In this document: positions 1-8,243 of the stretch, in pieces
Position numbering within the stretch: the first letter of the stretch is position 1
Layout of the letters: each line of letters begins with the position of its first letter
Source: Sanguibacter suaedae
Lineage (GTDB): Bacteria > Actinomycetota > Actinomycetes > Actinomycetales > Cellulomonadaceae
Reading direction: 5' to 3'
Assembly (NCBI RefSeq): GCF_016342785.1
Contig: NZ_JAEINH010000007.1
Location: 117,922 to 181,921, forward strand
DNA: 64,000 nt
Notes under the pieces: model-generated
What the model was told of the DNA's origin: nothing
The model's database searches: none
The model's input: the letters and a program-made list of their open reading frames with translations, nothing else
Translations under genes and position numbers: made by a program

Positions 1-1
1 G

Positions 2-61
2 TGGATGAAGGTCGTCGACGGACACACGTCTATCGAGGAGATCCTCCGGGTGGTCGCTTAA
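2..61 (+). CDS. pilB: PilB/GspE-type pilus assembly ATPase, C-terminal 19 residues (partial)
   Basis: Only the last 19 codons and a TAA stop at 59-61 lie in the window. They read WMKVVDGHTSIEEILRVVA, the usual ending of PilB/GspE assembly ATPases, where a conserved Gly-x-Thr-Ser/Thr-x-Glu-Glu segment closes the protein. In type IV pilus systems this hexameric ATPase powers pilin polymerisation through PilC. The pilT and pilC genes follow directly, which supports the assignment. The catalytic domain is outside the window, so its integrity cannot be judged. Confidence 0.8.
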   Translation, partial: WMKVVDGHTSIEEILRVVA

Positions 62-131
62 GAAACGCGGTGCTCCCGCCGATAGGAAGTCGTCACGCAC
101 GTGCGCGGCACCCGAGGCGAGAGGCTGACCA

Positions 132-1727
132 GTGAGCGAGTACCACGTCCCGGCCGGAGACCAGCGCGGCCCGGCCGCACCCGACGGAGCGGCCACCCAG
201 CAGTGGCCGGCACCGGTGGCCGGTCAGGCTCCTCCGACGCGCAGGTCCCTCGCGGAGATGACCCCGCCGACGGGTGCGCCCCTCCCCGGCGGGGGCCCTG
301 TCCCGGGGATGGCCCCGCCCGCACCCGCGGTGCCGCAGGCGCAGATGCAGCAGCAGGCCCCGTGGGGTGGGGTGCGGAACGAGCCGGCACCGGCGCCCGT
401 GGTGCGCACGAGCGTCGCGCCGCTGCCCGCCGGGTACCAGGCACCAGCCCCCGCACCCCAGCAGGCTCCCGTGCAGCAGCAGCCGCTCGTGAAGCAGACC
501 GCCCCTCAGCAGGCTGCGCAACCGGGCCGTGCGCCCGCTCAGGCCGCTCGCCCCGCCGCCGCCTCGCCGACCCGTGTGGGGATGAGCCGCGGTGCGGAGG
601 ATGGGGACATCGAGCTCGACAAGGTCCTTCGGGAGATGGTCGAGGCCGGTGCGTCCGACCTTCACCTCACCGTCGGGTCGCCGCCCATGATCCGTAAGAA
701 CGGGTCCCTCACCGCACTCGACCACGAGCCGGTGTTCCAGGAGAGCCTCCAGCGCACCCTGTACTCGATCCTCACGCAGAAGCAGCGGGAGAAGCTCGAG
801 GCGAACCTCGAGCTCGACTTCTCCCACGCCGTGCGCGGTCTGGCCCGGTTCCGTGTGAACTTCTTCTTCCAGCGCGAGTCCCTCGGTGCTGCGTTCCGTG
901 TGATCCCCTACGAGATCAAGCCGCTCGAGGACCTCGGTGTCCCGGCTGTGGTGTCGAACTTCGCGGGCCTGCCGCGTGGCCTCGTGCTGGTCACCGGCCC
1001 CACCGGGTCCGGGAAGTCGACGACCCTCGCGTCGCTCATCGACCTCGCGAACCGCACGCGCTCCGACCACATCATGACCGTCGAGGACCCCATCGAGTTC
1101 CTCCACCGCCACAAGAAGTCGATCATCAACCAGCGTGAGGTCGGTGCGGACACGCACAGCTTCGCCAATGCGCTCAAGCACGTGCTGCGCCAGGACCCCG
1201 ACATCATCCTCGTCGGTGAGATGCGTGACCTCGAGACCATCTCGGTGGCGCTCACCGCCGCCGAGACCGGTCACCTCGTCTTCGCGACCCTCCACACCCA
1301 GGACGCCGCGCAGACCGTGGACCGCATCATCGACGTGTTCCCGCCCGAGCAGCAGGGGCAGGTGCGCACCCAGCTCGCCGGCGCGCTCCAGGGCGTGGTG
1401 TGCCAGACGCTGTGCAAGCGCACCGGCCGCCCGGGGCGCGTCGTGGCGACCGAGGTGCTCATCGCGACGCCGGCCATCCGGAACCTCGTCCGTGAGGGCA
1501 AGACCCACCAGATCTACTCGGCCATGCAGGCCGGGCAGCAGCTGGGCATGCACACCCTCGACCAGCACCTCGCCGACCTGGTGCGTACCGGGCAGATCGC
1601 CTACGAGACCGGTCTCGAGAAGTGCCACCACGTCGAGGACTTCAACAAGCTCACCGGCCGCCAGGCCCGCATGAACCAGGGTGGTGCGGCGCTGCAGCAG
1701 GCCGCCACCAACATCGGAGGCTTCTGA
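132..1727 (+). CDS. pilT: PilT twitching-motility retraction ATPase with Pro/Gln-rich N-terminal extension
   Basis: Retraction ATPase of the type IV pilus; it depolymerises the pilus at the inner face of the membrane. The PilT core begins near residue 160 with a typical VEAGASDLHLTVG segment. The Walker A motif GPTGSGKST is at residues 289-297, followed by Asp/Glu boxes and the retraction-ATPase signature around VGEMRDLETI and HTQDAAQTVDRIIDVFP. At 531 residues it is about 150 longer than usual PilT. The excess is a low-complexity Pro, Ala and Gln-rich N-terminal tail of unknown role. The GTG start at 132 is the first in frame and follows a GAGAGG-like ribosome site. pilC starts one base after the stop. 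The assignment is firm; the exact start within the tail is less so. Confidence 0.93.
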   Translation: MSEYHVPAGDQRGPAAPDGAATQQWPAPVAGQAPPTRRSLAEMTPPTGAPLPGGGPVPGMAPPAPAVPQAQMQQQAPWGGVRNEPAPAPVVRTSVAPLPAGYQAPAPAPQQAPVQQQPLVKQTAPQQAAQPGRAPAQAARPAAASPTRVGMSRGAEDGDIELDKVLREMVEAGASDLHLTVGSPPMIRKNGSLTALDHEPVFQESLQRTLYSILTQKQREKLEANLELDFSHAVRGLARFRVNFFFQRESLGAAFRVIPYEIKPLEDLGVPAVVSNFAGLPRGLVLVTGPTGSGKSTTLASLIDLANRTRSDHIMTVEDPIEFLHRHKKSIINQREVGADTHSFANALKHVLRQDPDIILVGEMRDLETISVALTAAETGHLVFATLHTQDAAQTVDRIIDVFPPEQQGQVRTQLAGALQGVVCQTLCKRTGRPGRVVATEVLIATPAIRNLVREGKTHQIYSAMQAGQQLGMHTLDQHLADLVRTGQIAYETGLEKCHHVEDFNKLTGRQARMNQGGAALQQAATNIGGF

Positions 1728-1728
1728 G

Positions 1729-2955
1729 ATGGCCGCAGCACGCACGTACGAGTACACGCTCCGGGACCCCAAGGGCAAGGTCGTCAAGGGCCGCATCGAG
1801 GCCGCCAACCAGTCGGCCGTCGCGAGCCGCCTCAAGACCATGGGCGTGGCACCGCTGTCCATCAGCGAGGTCCAGAACACCGGGCTCCAGCGGGAGATCA
1901 CGATCCCCGGCATGGGGTCGACGATCAAGATGAAGGACCTGTCGATCATGTCGCGCCAGCTCGCGACGATGATCACGTCCGGCCTGAGCCTCTTGCGGTC
2001 GTTCTCGATCCTCGCCGAACAGACGGAGAACAAGGCGCTCGCGAAGGTCCTCGGGTCGGTGCGCTCCGACATCGAGACGGGGTCGTCGCTGTCGGACTCG
2101 ATGGGCCGGCACCCCGAGGTCTTCCCGCCTCTCATGCTCAACATGATCCGCGCCGGTGAGGTGGGTGGGTTCCTCGACCAGGTGCTCGTCTCCGTCGCCG
2201 AGAATTTCGAGGCCGAGGTGAAGCTCCGCGCGAAGATCAAGTCCGCCATGACGTATCCCGTGGTCGTCCTCATCATCGCGCTCCTCGCGGTCGCCGGGAT
2301 GCTCCTGTTCATCGTTCCCGTGTTCGAGGCGATGTTCACGAACCTCGGCGGTGACCTGCCGCTGCCGACCAAGGTCCTCGTCGTCCTCGCGGACATCCTG
2401 AAGTGGACGGCGTTCCCGCTCGTCGCGGTGGGGGTCGGATTCTCTGCGTGGTGGAACAAGCACAAGAACGACGACGCGGTGCTCGAGCGTGTGGACCCGC
2501 TCAAGCTCAAACTTCCAATCTTCGGCAAGCTCTTCCAGAAGGTTGCGATCGCCCGCTTCACGCGGAACTTCGGCACCATGCTCCACGCGGGTGTCCCGAT
2601 CCTCCAGGCGCTGGACATCGTCGGGGACACCAGCGGCAACGTCGTGGTTGCGCACGCGGTCAAGGACGTGCAGCACTCGGTCCGCAGCGGGCAGTCGCTC
2701 ACCGCGCCGCTCTCCAAGCATGCGGTCTTCCCCGCGATGGTCACGCAGATGATGGCCGTGGGGGAGGACACCGGTGCCCTCGACGAGATGCTCGAGAAGG
2801 TCGCCGAGTTCTACGACCAGGAGGTCGAGGCCACCACGGAGCAGCTCACGAGCCTCATCGAGCCGCTGATGATCGCGTTCCTCGGTGGGATCATCGGATC
2901 GATGATCGTCGCGCTGTACATGCCGATCTTCAAGATCTTCGACCTGGTCAGCTGA
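1729..2955 (+). CDS. pilC: PilC/GspF-type pilus assembly platform membrane protein
   Basis: Polytopic inner-membrane platform that couples PilB and PilT ATPase motion to pilin insertion or removal. The protein is 408 residues with two repeated GspF domains. The first has LSIMSRQLATMITSGLSLLR and the second FTRNFGTMLHAGVPILQAL. Hydrophobic segments are at about residues 170-195, 215-245 and at the C-terminus (AFLGGIIGSMIVALYMPIF). I chose ATG 1729, one base after the pilT stop, over an in-frame ATG at 1681 that would overlap pilT by 47 bases and add non-conserved residues. The order pilB-pilT-pilC is classical. Expression is presumably from a promoter upstream of the window. Confidence 0.95.
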   Translation: MAAARTYEYTLRDPKGKVVKGRIEAANQSAVASRLKTMGVAPLSISEVQNTGLQREITIPGMGSTIKMKDLSIMSRQLATMITSGLSLLRSFSILAEQTENKALAKVLGSVRSDIETGSSLSDSMGRHPEVFPPLMLNMIRAGEVGGFLDQVLVSVAENFEAEVKLRAKIKSAMTYPVVVLIIALLAVAGMLLFIVPVFEAMFTNLGGDLPLPTKVLVVLADILKWTAFPLVAVGVGFSAWWNKHKNDDAVLERVDPLKLKLPIFGKLFQKVAIARFTRNFGTMLHAGVPILQALDIVGDTSGNVVVAHAVKDVQHSVRSGQSLTAPLSKHAVFPAMVTQMMAVGEDTGALDEMLEKVAEFYDQEVEATTEQLTSLIEPLMIAFLGGIIGSMIVALYMPIFKIFDLVS

Positions 2956-2956
2956 C

Positions 2957-3382
2957 GTGCCGGGAGTCCCCTACCGCCGCCGGCGGGGCCGTGACGAGGC
3001 GGGCTTCTCACTCGTGGAGCTTCTCGTGGTCGTCCTCATGATCGGGATCCTCTGTGCGATCGCAATTCCCGTGCTCATCTCGCAGGAGCGCAAGGCGAAC
3101 GACGCCGCCGCACGGGCCGACGCGCGGGTCCTGGGGCTCGAGGTGACCGCCTGGTTCGCCGACCATGACGTGCCACCCTCGCTCGGGCAGGGCGCGCCCG
3201 ACTGGGAGTACGTGATCGGCGGTCGCCGCGTCTCGGCATCGAGCGAAGGCGTGCGGCTCTCCGGGAGCCGCTTCACAGACGACGATTGGTGCGTGTGGGT
3301 GATACACGACGGGGGAGACGTTGCGGCTTCCGGCGTCGAGTACTCCGCGGCCCACGGTCTGCGCGCCGGCACCTGCGGGTGA
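2957..3382 (+). CDS. Type IV prepilin (minor or alternative pilin)
   Basis: A 141-residue prepilin. A short basic leader (RRRRGRDEA) precedes a type III signal peptide, cleaved after Gly in AGFSLVELLVVVLMIG; Glu at mature position 5 is present. A long hydrophobic N-terminal helix follows. The globular part has two late cysteines (in DDWCVWV and at the C-terminus, AGTCG), which could form the disulfide-bonded D-region. It resembles the next pilin in length and in its C-terminal pattern but differs in the middle, so the pair looks like an old duplication. The GTG start lies one base after the pilC stop. It may be a minor subunit, because it comes before the hairpin and is less canonical than the next gene. 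Confidence 0.85.
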   Translation: MPGVPYRRRRGRDEAGFSLVELLVVVLMIGILCAIAIPVLISQERKANDAAARADARVLGLEVTAWFADHDVPPSLGQGAPDWEYVIGGRRVSASSEGVRLSGSRFTDDDWCVWVIHDGGDVAASGVEYSAAHGLRAGTCG

Positions 3383-3511
3383 AAAGCGGTCTCGACAGCC
3401 TCGTCTTCCTCAAGGTCGACGTGCGGCCGGACGATGAGAGGGGTACACACCGAGGCGCTCACCCGCCCGGTGCTTATCCCCTCACCTCGACGCACAGAAT
3501 CGGAGCAGCAC

Positions 3512-3940
3512 ATGCTCGCTCGTATCAACGCCGCCAAGGAGAACGACAAGGGCTTCACGCTCATCGAGCTCCTCGTCGTGATCATCATCATCGGCATCCT
3601 CTCCGCCGTGGCCATCCCGCTGTTCCTCAACCAGCAGAAGAAGGCACAGGACGCAGCGGCCAAGGCTGACGTCTCGACGCTCGGCAAGGAGGTTGCGACC
3701 TACTACGTGGACAACACCGATGCGCCGACTGTCGCTGCAGGCTCCGGTGCCAACGAAGGCAAGTGGCTCCTCAACTCCGAGTCCGTCGGGAACCAGAGCG
3801 AGAACGTCGTTCTCGACTCGACGACCGATGTGTCCACCAAGGACGGCTGGTGTGTCGCGGTGAACAACCCCAAGGGCGACAAGTCCGAGGAGGGCTTCAA
3901 GTACTCCGCCGCGGGCGGCCTCGAAGAGGGCAAGTGCTGA
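3512..3940 (+). CDS. pilA: Type IV pilin, probable major subunit PilA
   Basis: A 142-residue prepilin with the textbook signal KGFTLIELLVVIIIIGILSA; cleavage is expected after Gly with Phe as mature residue 1 and Glu at position 5. The mature part has a paired-cysteine C-terminus (DGWCVAVNN and EEGKC) typical of small Gram-positive and actinobacterial pilins. ATG 3512 follows a GGAGCAG-like ribosome site. An in-frame ATG at 3434 would add 26 residues that look non-coding. I call it the major pilin because it has the most canonical signal, its own 130-base upstream gap and a strong hairpin just after it, while the downstream genes are larger minor-pilin types. That ranking is inference. Confidence 0.88.
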   Translation: MLARINAAKENDKGFTLIELLVVIIIIGILSAVAIPLFLNQQKKAQDAAAKADVSTLGKEVATYYVDNTDAPTVAAGSGANEGKWLLNSESVGNQSENVVLDSTTDVSTKDGWCVAVNNPKGDKSEEGFKYSAAGGLEEGKC

Positions 3941-3978
3941 CCGAGCTGTAGCCGACCGCACCTGAGGTGCGATCACCG

Positions 3979-4014
3979 GAGTGGGGCGGGGGGCAGGCGC
4001 CCTCCGCCCCACTC
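3979..4014 (+). terminator. Hairpin after the major pilin gene
   Basis: A 16-bp stem (left arm 3979-3994, right arm 3999-4014, one G-U pair) closes a 4-base loop. It lies 38 bases after the pilA stop and has no T-tract. It probably terminates part of the transcripts or protects the 3' end of pilA mRNA, lowering expression of the minor pilins downstream. Confidence 0.7.
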
Positions 4015-4057
4015 ATGCACTACCCCCATCCAGCACGAGCAGGCGAGAGGGCCGACC

Positions 4058-5635
4058 GTGAGAGCGAAGCTGCGTGACGTGAGCACCGAACGAGACCGGG
4101 GCCTCGGGCTCGTCGAGGTCATCGTCGCGGTGGTCCTCCTCGGGGTGGTGACTTCCGCGGTCCTCGCGATCGTCCTCCAGGCCCAGGCGACAACGGTGAA
4201 CAACCGGTCTCGCGTGGCTGCCTCGAATCTCGCCGCCCGCGAGATCGACTACGTCCGCGAACAGTTCATGGCCACCGACGCCGGCCCGCTCCAGGTCGCG
4301 AACGCCGGCACGGTCGTCAACCCCCACAGCTTCGGTGCCGCCGGCACACCCCTCATCGTCGACGGCCAGTCGTACACGGTGAAGCGTTCGGTCGCCTGGA
4401 ACGTCACGGGCACCGGTTCGTCCGCGTGCGAAGGGGGCTCCCTCGTGCAGCACCCCACCCTCAACGTCCGCGTCGAGGTGACCTGGCCGTCGATGGGACA
4501 GACGAAACCGGTCGTCAACACGACGAACCTCGCTCCGCCCAAGGGTGCAGGTCTGCCGACGAACAGGTCCTACATCGCCGTCAAGGTGCTCGACGCCGAT
4601 GGGCAGCCCAACCCCGGACGCAGCGTGACGGTCTTCCGTACGTCCGGCGGGGAGTCCCGGATGGGCACCACCGACCAGTCCGGCTGCGCCGTCGTCCAGG
4701 TGAGCCCCAACGCCTCCGGGACGTCCTACAGCATGCGTCTCGGCGACGCCGGGTACGTTGACATCTCCGGCAACAGCGCTCCGGAACGCCTCATCGGCAT
4801 GGTGTCGCAGGGACAGCTCAACTCGTCGGTCGACATCAGCTACGACCGCGCAGCGTCGCTCAGGATCACCCTCGTCGGCGGCGGGGTTCTCGACGCCGAC
4901 GTCGCAGGCTCGAGCGTGAGCCTCTACCAGTCCGAGTACACGGGCAGCAGCGCCATCACCGCGCACACGGTCTCGGGTGTCACCACCACGATCTCCGGCC
5001 TCTGGCCCACGGAGTACGGCGCCTTCCTCGGCACTACCGCTCCCTCGACCTTCAGCACGGTCGACATCCGTCCCGGCGTCACCGCGGCCCTCGAGGTCCC
5101 CGTGACGCTCGGCACGTTCACCCTCTCTGCAGTTCCCGCCGGCGCGTCGGTCATCGCCGCACCGCAGACCGCGACGAGCTGTACGGATCCGGGGGCACGG
5201 CCGGTCGACCCCGCCGCCGGAGCACTCATGCCTGGCACCTGGGTCTTCTTCGCCCAGTCGGACTCCTTCGGCTGCTCGCCCGGGCCAGGACCGGTACAGG
5301 TCACGGACGGTGACAACGGCGACGTGCCCTGGATGCCCTCCACCCTCACGATCACCGCGGCACCCGAGGGCGGCGGGCCCATCTGGGCGGTGTCGAACGC
5401 CCGGGTGGCCGGCACGTGCACCGTTCCCGAACCTGCCACGGAGGCGTTCCTCGTCGGCGAGGCCCCGACAGGCACCGTCGCTCTTCCCGCCGGTGATTGG
5501 TACGTCTTCACCACGCCCGCAGCAGGAGTCGGCCCAGCACAGGGGCAGCCGTGCGCCAGCACGGGACTCGTCCGGGTCCTGTACGGAACAGACACCATCT
5601 TCGCGTGGACCGGTCCATCAGGAGAGCAACCATGA
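4058..5635 (+). CDS. Large PilV-like minor pilin with adhesin-like C-terminal part
   Basis: A 525-residue protein that starts like a pilin: after RDRGLGLVEV comes a hydrophobic helix (IVAVVLLGVVTSAVLAIVLQ) with Glu five residues after the predicted cleavage Gly. A normal PilV ends near 150-200 residues. Here the remainder is a long Thr/Ser/Gly-rich region of beta-sheet type. Around residue 165 it contains a segment (SYIAVKVLDADGQPNPGRSV) like the carboxypeptidase-regulatory or Ig-like folds of surface proteins, then more beta-rich repeats and scattered cysteine pairs. This suggests a pilus-tip subunit carrying a binding domain; the ligand is unknown. The stop overlaps the next start by four bases, so the minor pilins are coupled. 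Confidence 0.75.
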   Translation: MRAKLRDVSTERDRGLGLVEVIVAVVLLGVVTSAVLAIVLQAQATTVNNRSRVAASNLAAREIDYVREQFMATDAGPLQVANAGTVVNPHSFGAAGTPLIVDGQSYTVKRSVAWNVTGTGSSACEGGSLVQHPTLNVRVEVTWPSMGQTKPVVNTTNLAPPKGAGLPTNRSYIAVKVLDADGQPNPGRSVTVFRTSGGESRMGTTDQSGCAVVQVSPNASGTSYSMRLGDAGYVDISGNSAPERLIGMVSQGQLNSSVDISYDRAASLRITLVGGGVLDADVAGSSVSLYQSEYTGSSAITAHTVSGVTTTISGLWPTEYGAFLGTTAPSTFSTVDIRPGVTAALEVPVTLGTFTLSAVPAGASVIAAPQTATSCTDPGARPVDPAAGALMPGTWVFFAQSDSFGCSPGPGPVQVTDGDNGDVPWMPSTLTITAAPEGGGPIWAVSNARVAGTCTVPEPATEAFLVGEAPTGTVALPAGDWYVFTTPAAGVGPAQGQPCASTGLVRVLYGTDTIFAWTGPSGEQP

Positions 5636-6360
5636 TCCGTGCATCGCGCCGCGGGCGCCAGGACGACGGCATGTCCCTCGTCGAGCTCATGGTGACCATG
5701 ATGATCACCGGACTCATCGCCGCGATGACCGCGGCGCTCGTCATCGGGGTACAACGCACCAATGCGGAGAACGCCGCCCGTCAGGACCAGATCGACGGCG
5801 CCCGTGTCGCCGTTGAGGGGATGAGCCGCAGCCTGCGGTCGGCAGTCAAACCGAGCCAGGTCGCCAGGGACTGCACGGGGTGCGCGCAGGAGGCCTTCCT
5901 CGCAGGATCCTCGTATGACGTTCAGTTCTACGCAAACATCGACAACCCGGACAACCGGGTCGGCCCCAGCAGGGTGAGTTACACGATCCCGACCACTGGC
6001 GCACGGCGGGGTGAGCTCATCGAGACCATCCAGCGCCCCACGTCGAACGTGCCGACAGCGACCGGTTACGCCTATTGCCTCCCCACCTCTGCCACGTGCG
6101 CCCCCTACATCACCACCCGCGTCATCGCGCGAGACGTCGTCACGACCGGTACACCGGTCTTCACCTTCTTCGACCTGGCAGGCGACAGAATGGCCACGCC
6201 TGCGGCCGGTCTTCCGCCGTCGGCCCTCGCGCAGGTGCGGTCCGTCGAGCTCGTCGTGACCGTCGCCAGCCCTCTCAACGATGGCGCACGATCCACCACG
6301 TACATCCAGAGAATGATGCTGCCGAACGCCCAGGCAGTGCTGAAGTCAGGAGCAAGCTGA
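5632..6360 (+). CDS. PilW-like minor pilin
   Basis: A 242-residue protein with prepilin signal DDGMSLVELMVTMMITGLIA (cleavage after Gly, Glu at mature position 5) and a hydrophobic helix. The soluble region is PilW/GspJ-like, with an early CTGCAQ cysteine pair and a later pair (AYCLPTSATCAPY). ATG 5632 overlaps the upstream stop as ATGA; an in-frame start at 5497 would lie deep in the upstream gene and add arginine-rich non-coding residues. Such proteins prime pilus assembly together with PilV- and PilX-type subunits, which are the neighbours here. The symbol is withheld because the family is recognised only by position and architecture. Confidence 0.75.
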   Translation: MIRASRRGRQDDGMSLVELMVTMMITGLIAAMTAALVIGVQRTNAENAARQDQIDGARVAVEGMSRSLRSAVKPSQVARDCTGCAQEAFLAGSSYDVQFYANIDNPDNRVGPSRVSYTIPTTGARRGELIETIQRPTSNVPTATGYAYCLPTSATCAPYITTRVIARDVVTTGTPVFTFFDLAGDRMATPAAGLPPSALAQVRSVELVVTVASPLNDGARSTTYIQRMMLPNAQAVLKSGAS

Positions 6361-8243
6361 TGCGCCGTGCATTCCGCCGAGATGACGACAGCGGCATCGC
6401 CATGGTTCTCGTCGTCGGATCCATGATGACCCTCATGGTGCTCGTGCTCGGCGGACTCGCGTACGTGATGCAGAGCGAGCGGTTCGCCAGGTACGACCAG
6501 GACTACACCGCCGCGATGTCGGCAGCCCAGGCGGGTGTGGACGACTACATCAGCAGACTGAACCGCAGCGACACCTACCACGCCGCCCTTGACTGCTCGA
6601 ACACCGCCATGCGCAAGCCCATGACCGCGTCCAACTCCTGCGGGTGGAACGCGACGACCAAGGTCGGCTGGGCGCCGGTGACGAACGGAGCCGACCCCAC
6701 GACCACGGCCTCCTTCCACTACGAGGTCGACTCGACCCGCGTCAATACCGAAGGCACGATCCTCCTCACGTCCACCGGGCGCTCCAAGGACGTCTACCGC
6801 ACCATCGAGGTCGCTGTCGGCAAGGGCGGGTCCACCGACTACGTCTACTACACCGACTTCGAGTCCGCCGACCCCGCCAACACCGTGAGCTACCCCAACG
6901 GTGCCCCCAACGACTCCTGCGGCAGGAGCGGCAACAGCCTCGCCAAGTACTTCTGGCAGGGGCGGACCAACTGCTCGGAGATTCAATTCATCTCGAGCGA
7001 CACACTCGACGGACGAGTCTTCTCCAACGACGCCATCCTCTCCAACGGCGCAACTTTCCAGCAGAGCATCGAATCCGCGAATCCAGGATGCCAAAGGGTA
7101 ACGGCATCGAGCTCTTCGTGGAGTCAGTGCTTGCGTTCGGGGAGCAGCGGAGCCAACTTTGGTGGTAAGAAGCCCACGCACTCCAGCGCCCTCTACCTCC
7201 CTGACAACTCCGCCGCATTCGCGACGCACCCCGGGTGCCATTACTACGGCGCCACCCGGATCGTCTTCAACGCGGCAGGCACCATGACCGTCTGGAGCAA
7301 GGACTCCAACTTCACAGGTGCTGTGCTCTCCGTCCCCGGCCCCGACGGCACCGTACCGAGCTGTGGGAGCGGCTCAGCGCTCGCATCGAGCTCGGGAGCG
7401 CTCGTGAACGTGCCGAACGACATGGTGATCTACGTCGCAGCAGCCCCGTCCAACGTCCAGCGCCGCGAGCTGTTCGGCGACGAGATCGGCGGTCCGACCA
7501 CCAGCCAGCTGCCGCTGGGGAACTTCAGTACCGACGCCCTCACCCCCTCAGCCGGGACCAGCTACGTCGCTGACCTCAACATGACCGAGACGACCCGGTA
7601 TCGCGGAGAAGGGAACCTCTACGTGCAAGGCACCCTCAAGGGCCGGGTGACCGTCGCAGCGGCGCAGTCCATCATCGTCACAGGGGACGTCGTCCTCGCG
7701 GGGGGAACGAACGGGAGTGACATGCTCGGCCTCGTCGCCACCAACTCCGTCGAGGTCATGCATCCCCGTATGGCCACACGCACGTACAACCGGGAATGCC
7801 AGGCCACCGACCGTCGAGGAAACTGCACCCGCTGGAGCGCGTACCGGTGGTTCAACACGAACGAGGGCGAGGCCGGTGTGAACCCCTACGCAGGCGAGGG
7901 CACCTGGCCCAAGCGCGTCACCGACCCGAGCACCAGGACCACCAATCCGTCCACCGGGATCCAGATCGCAGGTTCCATCCAGACCCTCCAGCACAGCTTC
8001 TTCGTCCAGCGGTACGACGTGGGCCCGAACAAGGGGACTCTCTTGGTCAGAGGCTCCATCGCCCAACGCTGGCGAGGTGCCGTTGGTACCGGCTCCTCCA
8101 CGACGGGCTACAGCAAGCTCTACACCTACGATGGGCGTCTCACGTACTCCGCCCCGCCCTACTTCCCCTCGTGGGCCAACTCCGAGTGGTCGCTGCGCTA
8201 CAGCGGAGAGACACCCACACGAAGCGAGGTCAAGACCGGGTGA
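6360..8243 (+). CDS. PilX-like pilus assembly protein, large
   Basis: A 627-residue protein with one N-terminal membrane helix (GIAMVLVVGSMMTLMVLVLG) after a short basic and acidic leader, and a helical neck (AAMSAAQAGVDDYISRLNR) as in PilX/GspK-type minor pilins, which often lack a strict prepilin Glu5 motif. The long remainder is Ser/Thr/Asn/Gly-rich, with several cysteines and stretches resembling surface beta-solenoid or adhesin proteins. Its start (ATG 6360) overlaps the previous stop by one base. Codons about 241-272 (7080-7175) are poorer in G+C at third positions than the rest, but the frame stays open. It is probably a tip-complex component; the function of the large domain is unknown. 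Confidence 0.65.
   Translation: MRRAFRRDDDSGIAMVLVVGSMMTLMVLVLGGLAYVMQSERFARYDQDYTAAMSAAQAGVDDYISRLNRSDTYHAALDCSNTAMRKPMTASNSCGWNATTKVGWAPVTNGADPTTTASFHYEVDSTRVNTEGTILLTSTGRSKDVYRTIEVAVGKGGSTDYVYYTDFESADPANTVSYPNGAPNDSCGRSGNSLAKYFWQGRTNCSEIQFISSDTLDGRVFSNDAILSNGATFQQSIESANPGCQRVTASSSSWSQCLRSGSSGANFGGKKPTHSSALYLPDNSAAFATHPGCHYYGATRIVFNAAGTMTVWSKDSNFTGAVLSVPGPDGTVPSCGSGSALASSSGALVNVPNDMVIYVAAAPSNVQRRELFGDEIGGPTTSQLPLGNFSTDALTPSAGTSYVADLNMTETTRYRGEGNLYVQGTLKGRVTVAAAQSIIVTGDVVLAGGTNGSDMLGLVATNSVEVMHPRMATRTYNRECQATDRRGNCTRWSAYRWFNTNEGEAGVNPYAGEGTWPKRVTDPSTRTTNPSTGIQIAGSIQTLQHSFFVQRYDVGPNKGTLLVRGSIAQRWRGAVGTGSSTTGYSKLYTYDGRLTYSAPPYFPSWANSEWSLRYSGETPTRSEVKTG

Noticed and set aside
7080..7175. Frameshift in the PilX-like gene
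   Set aside because: The frame stays open and the protein keeps the same Ser/Gly/Cys character; only codon usage changes.
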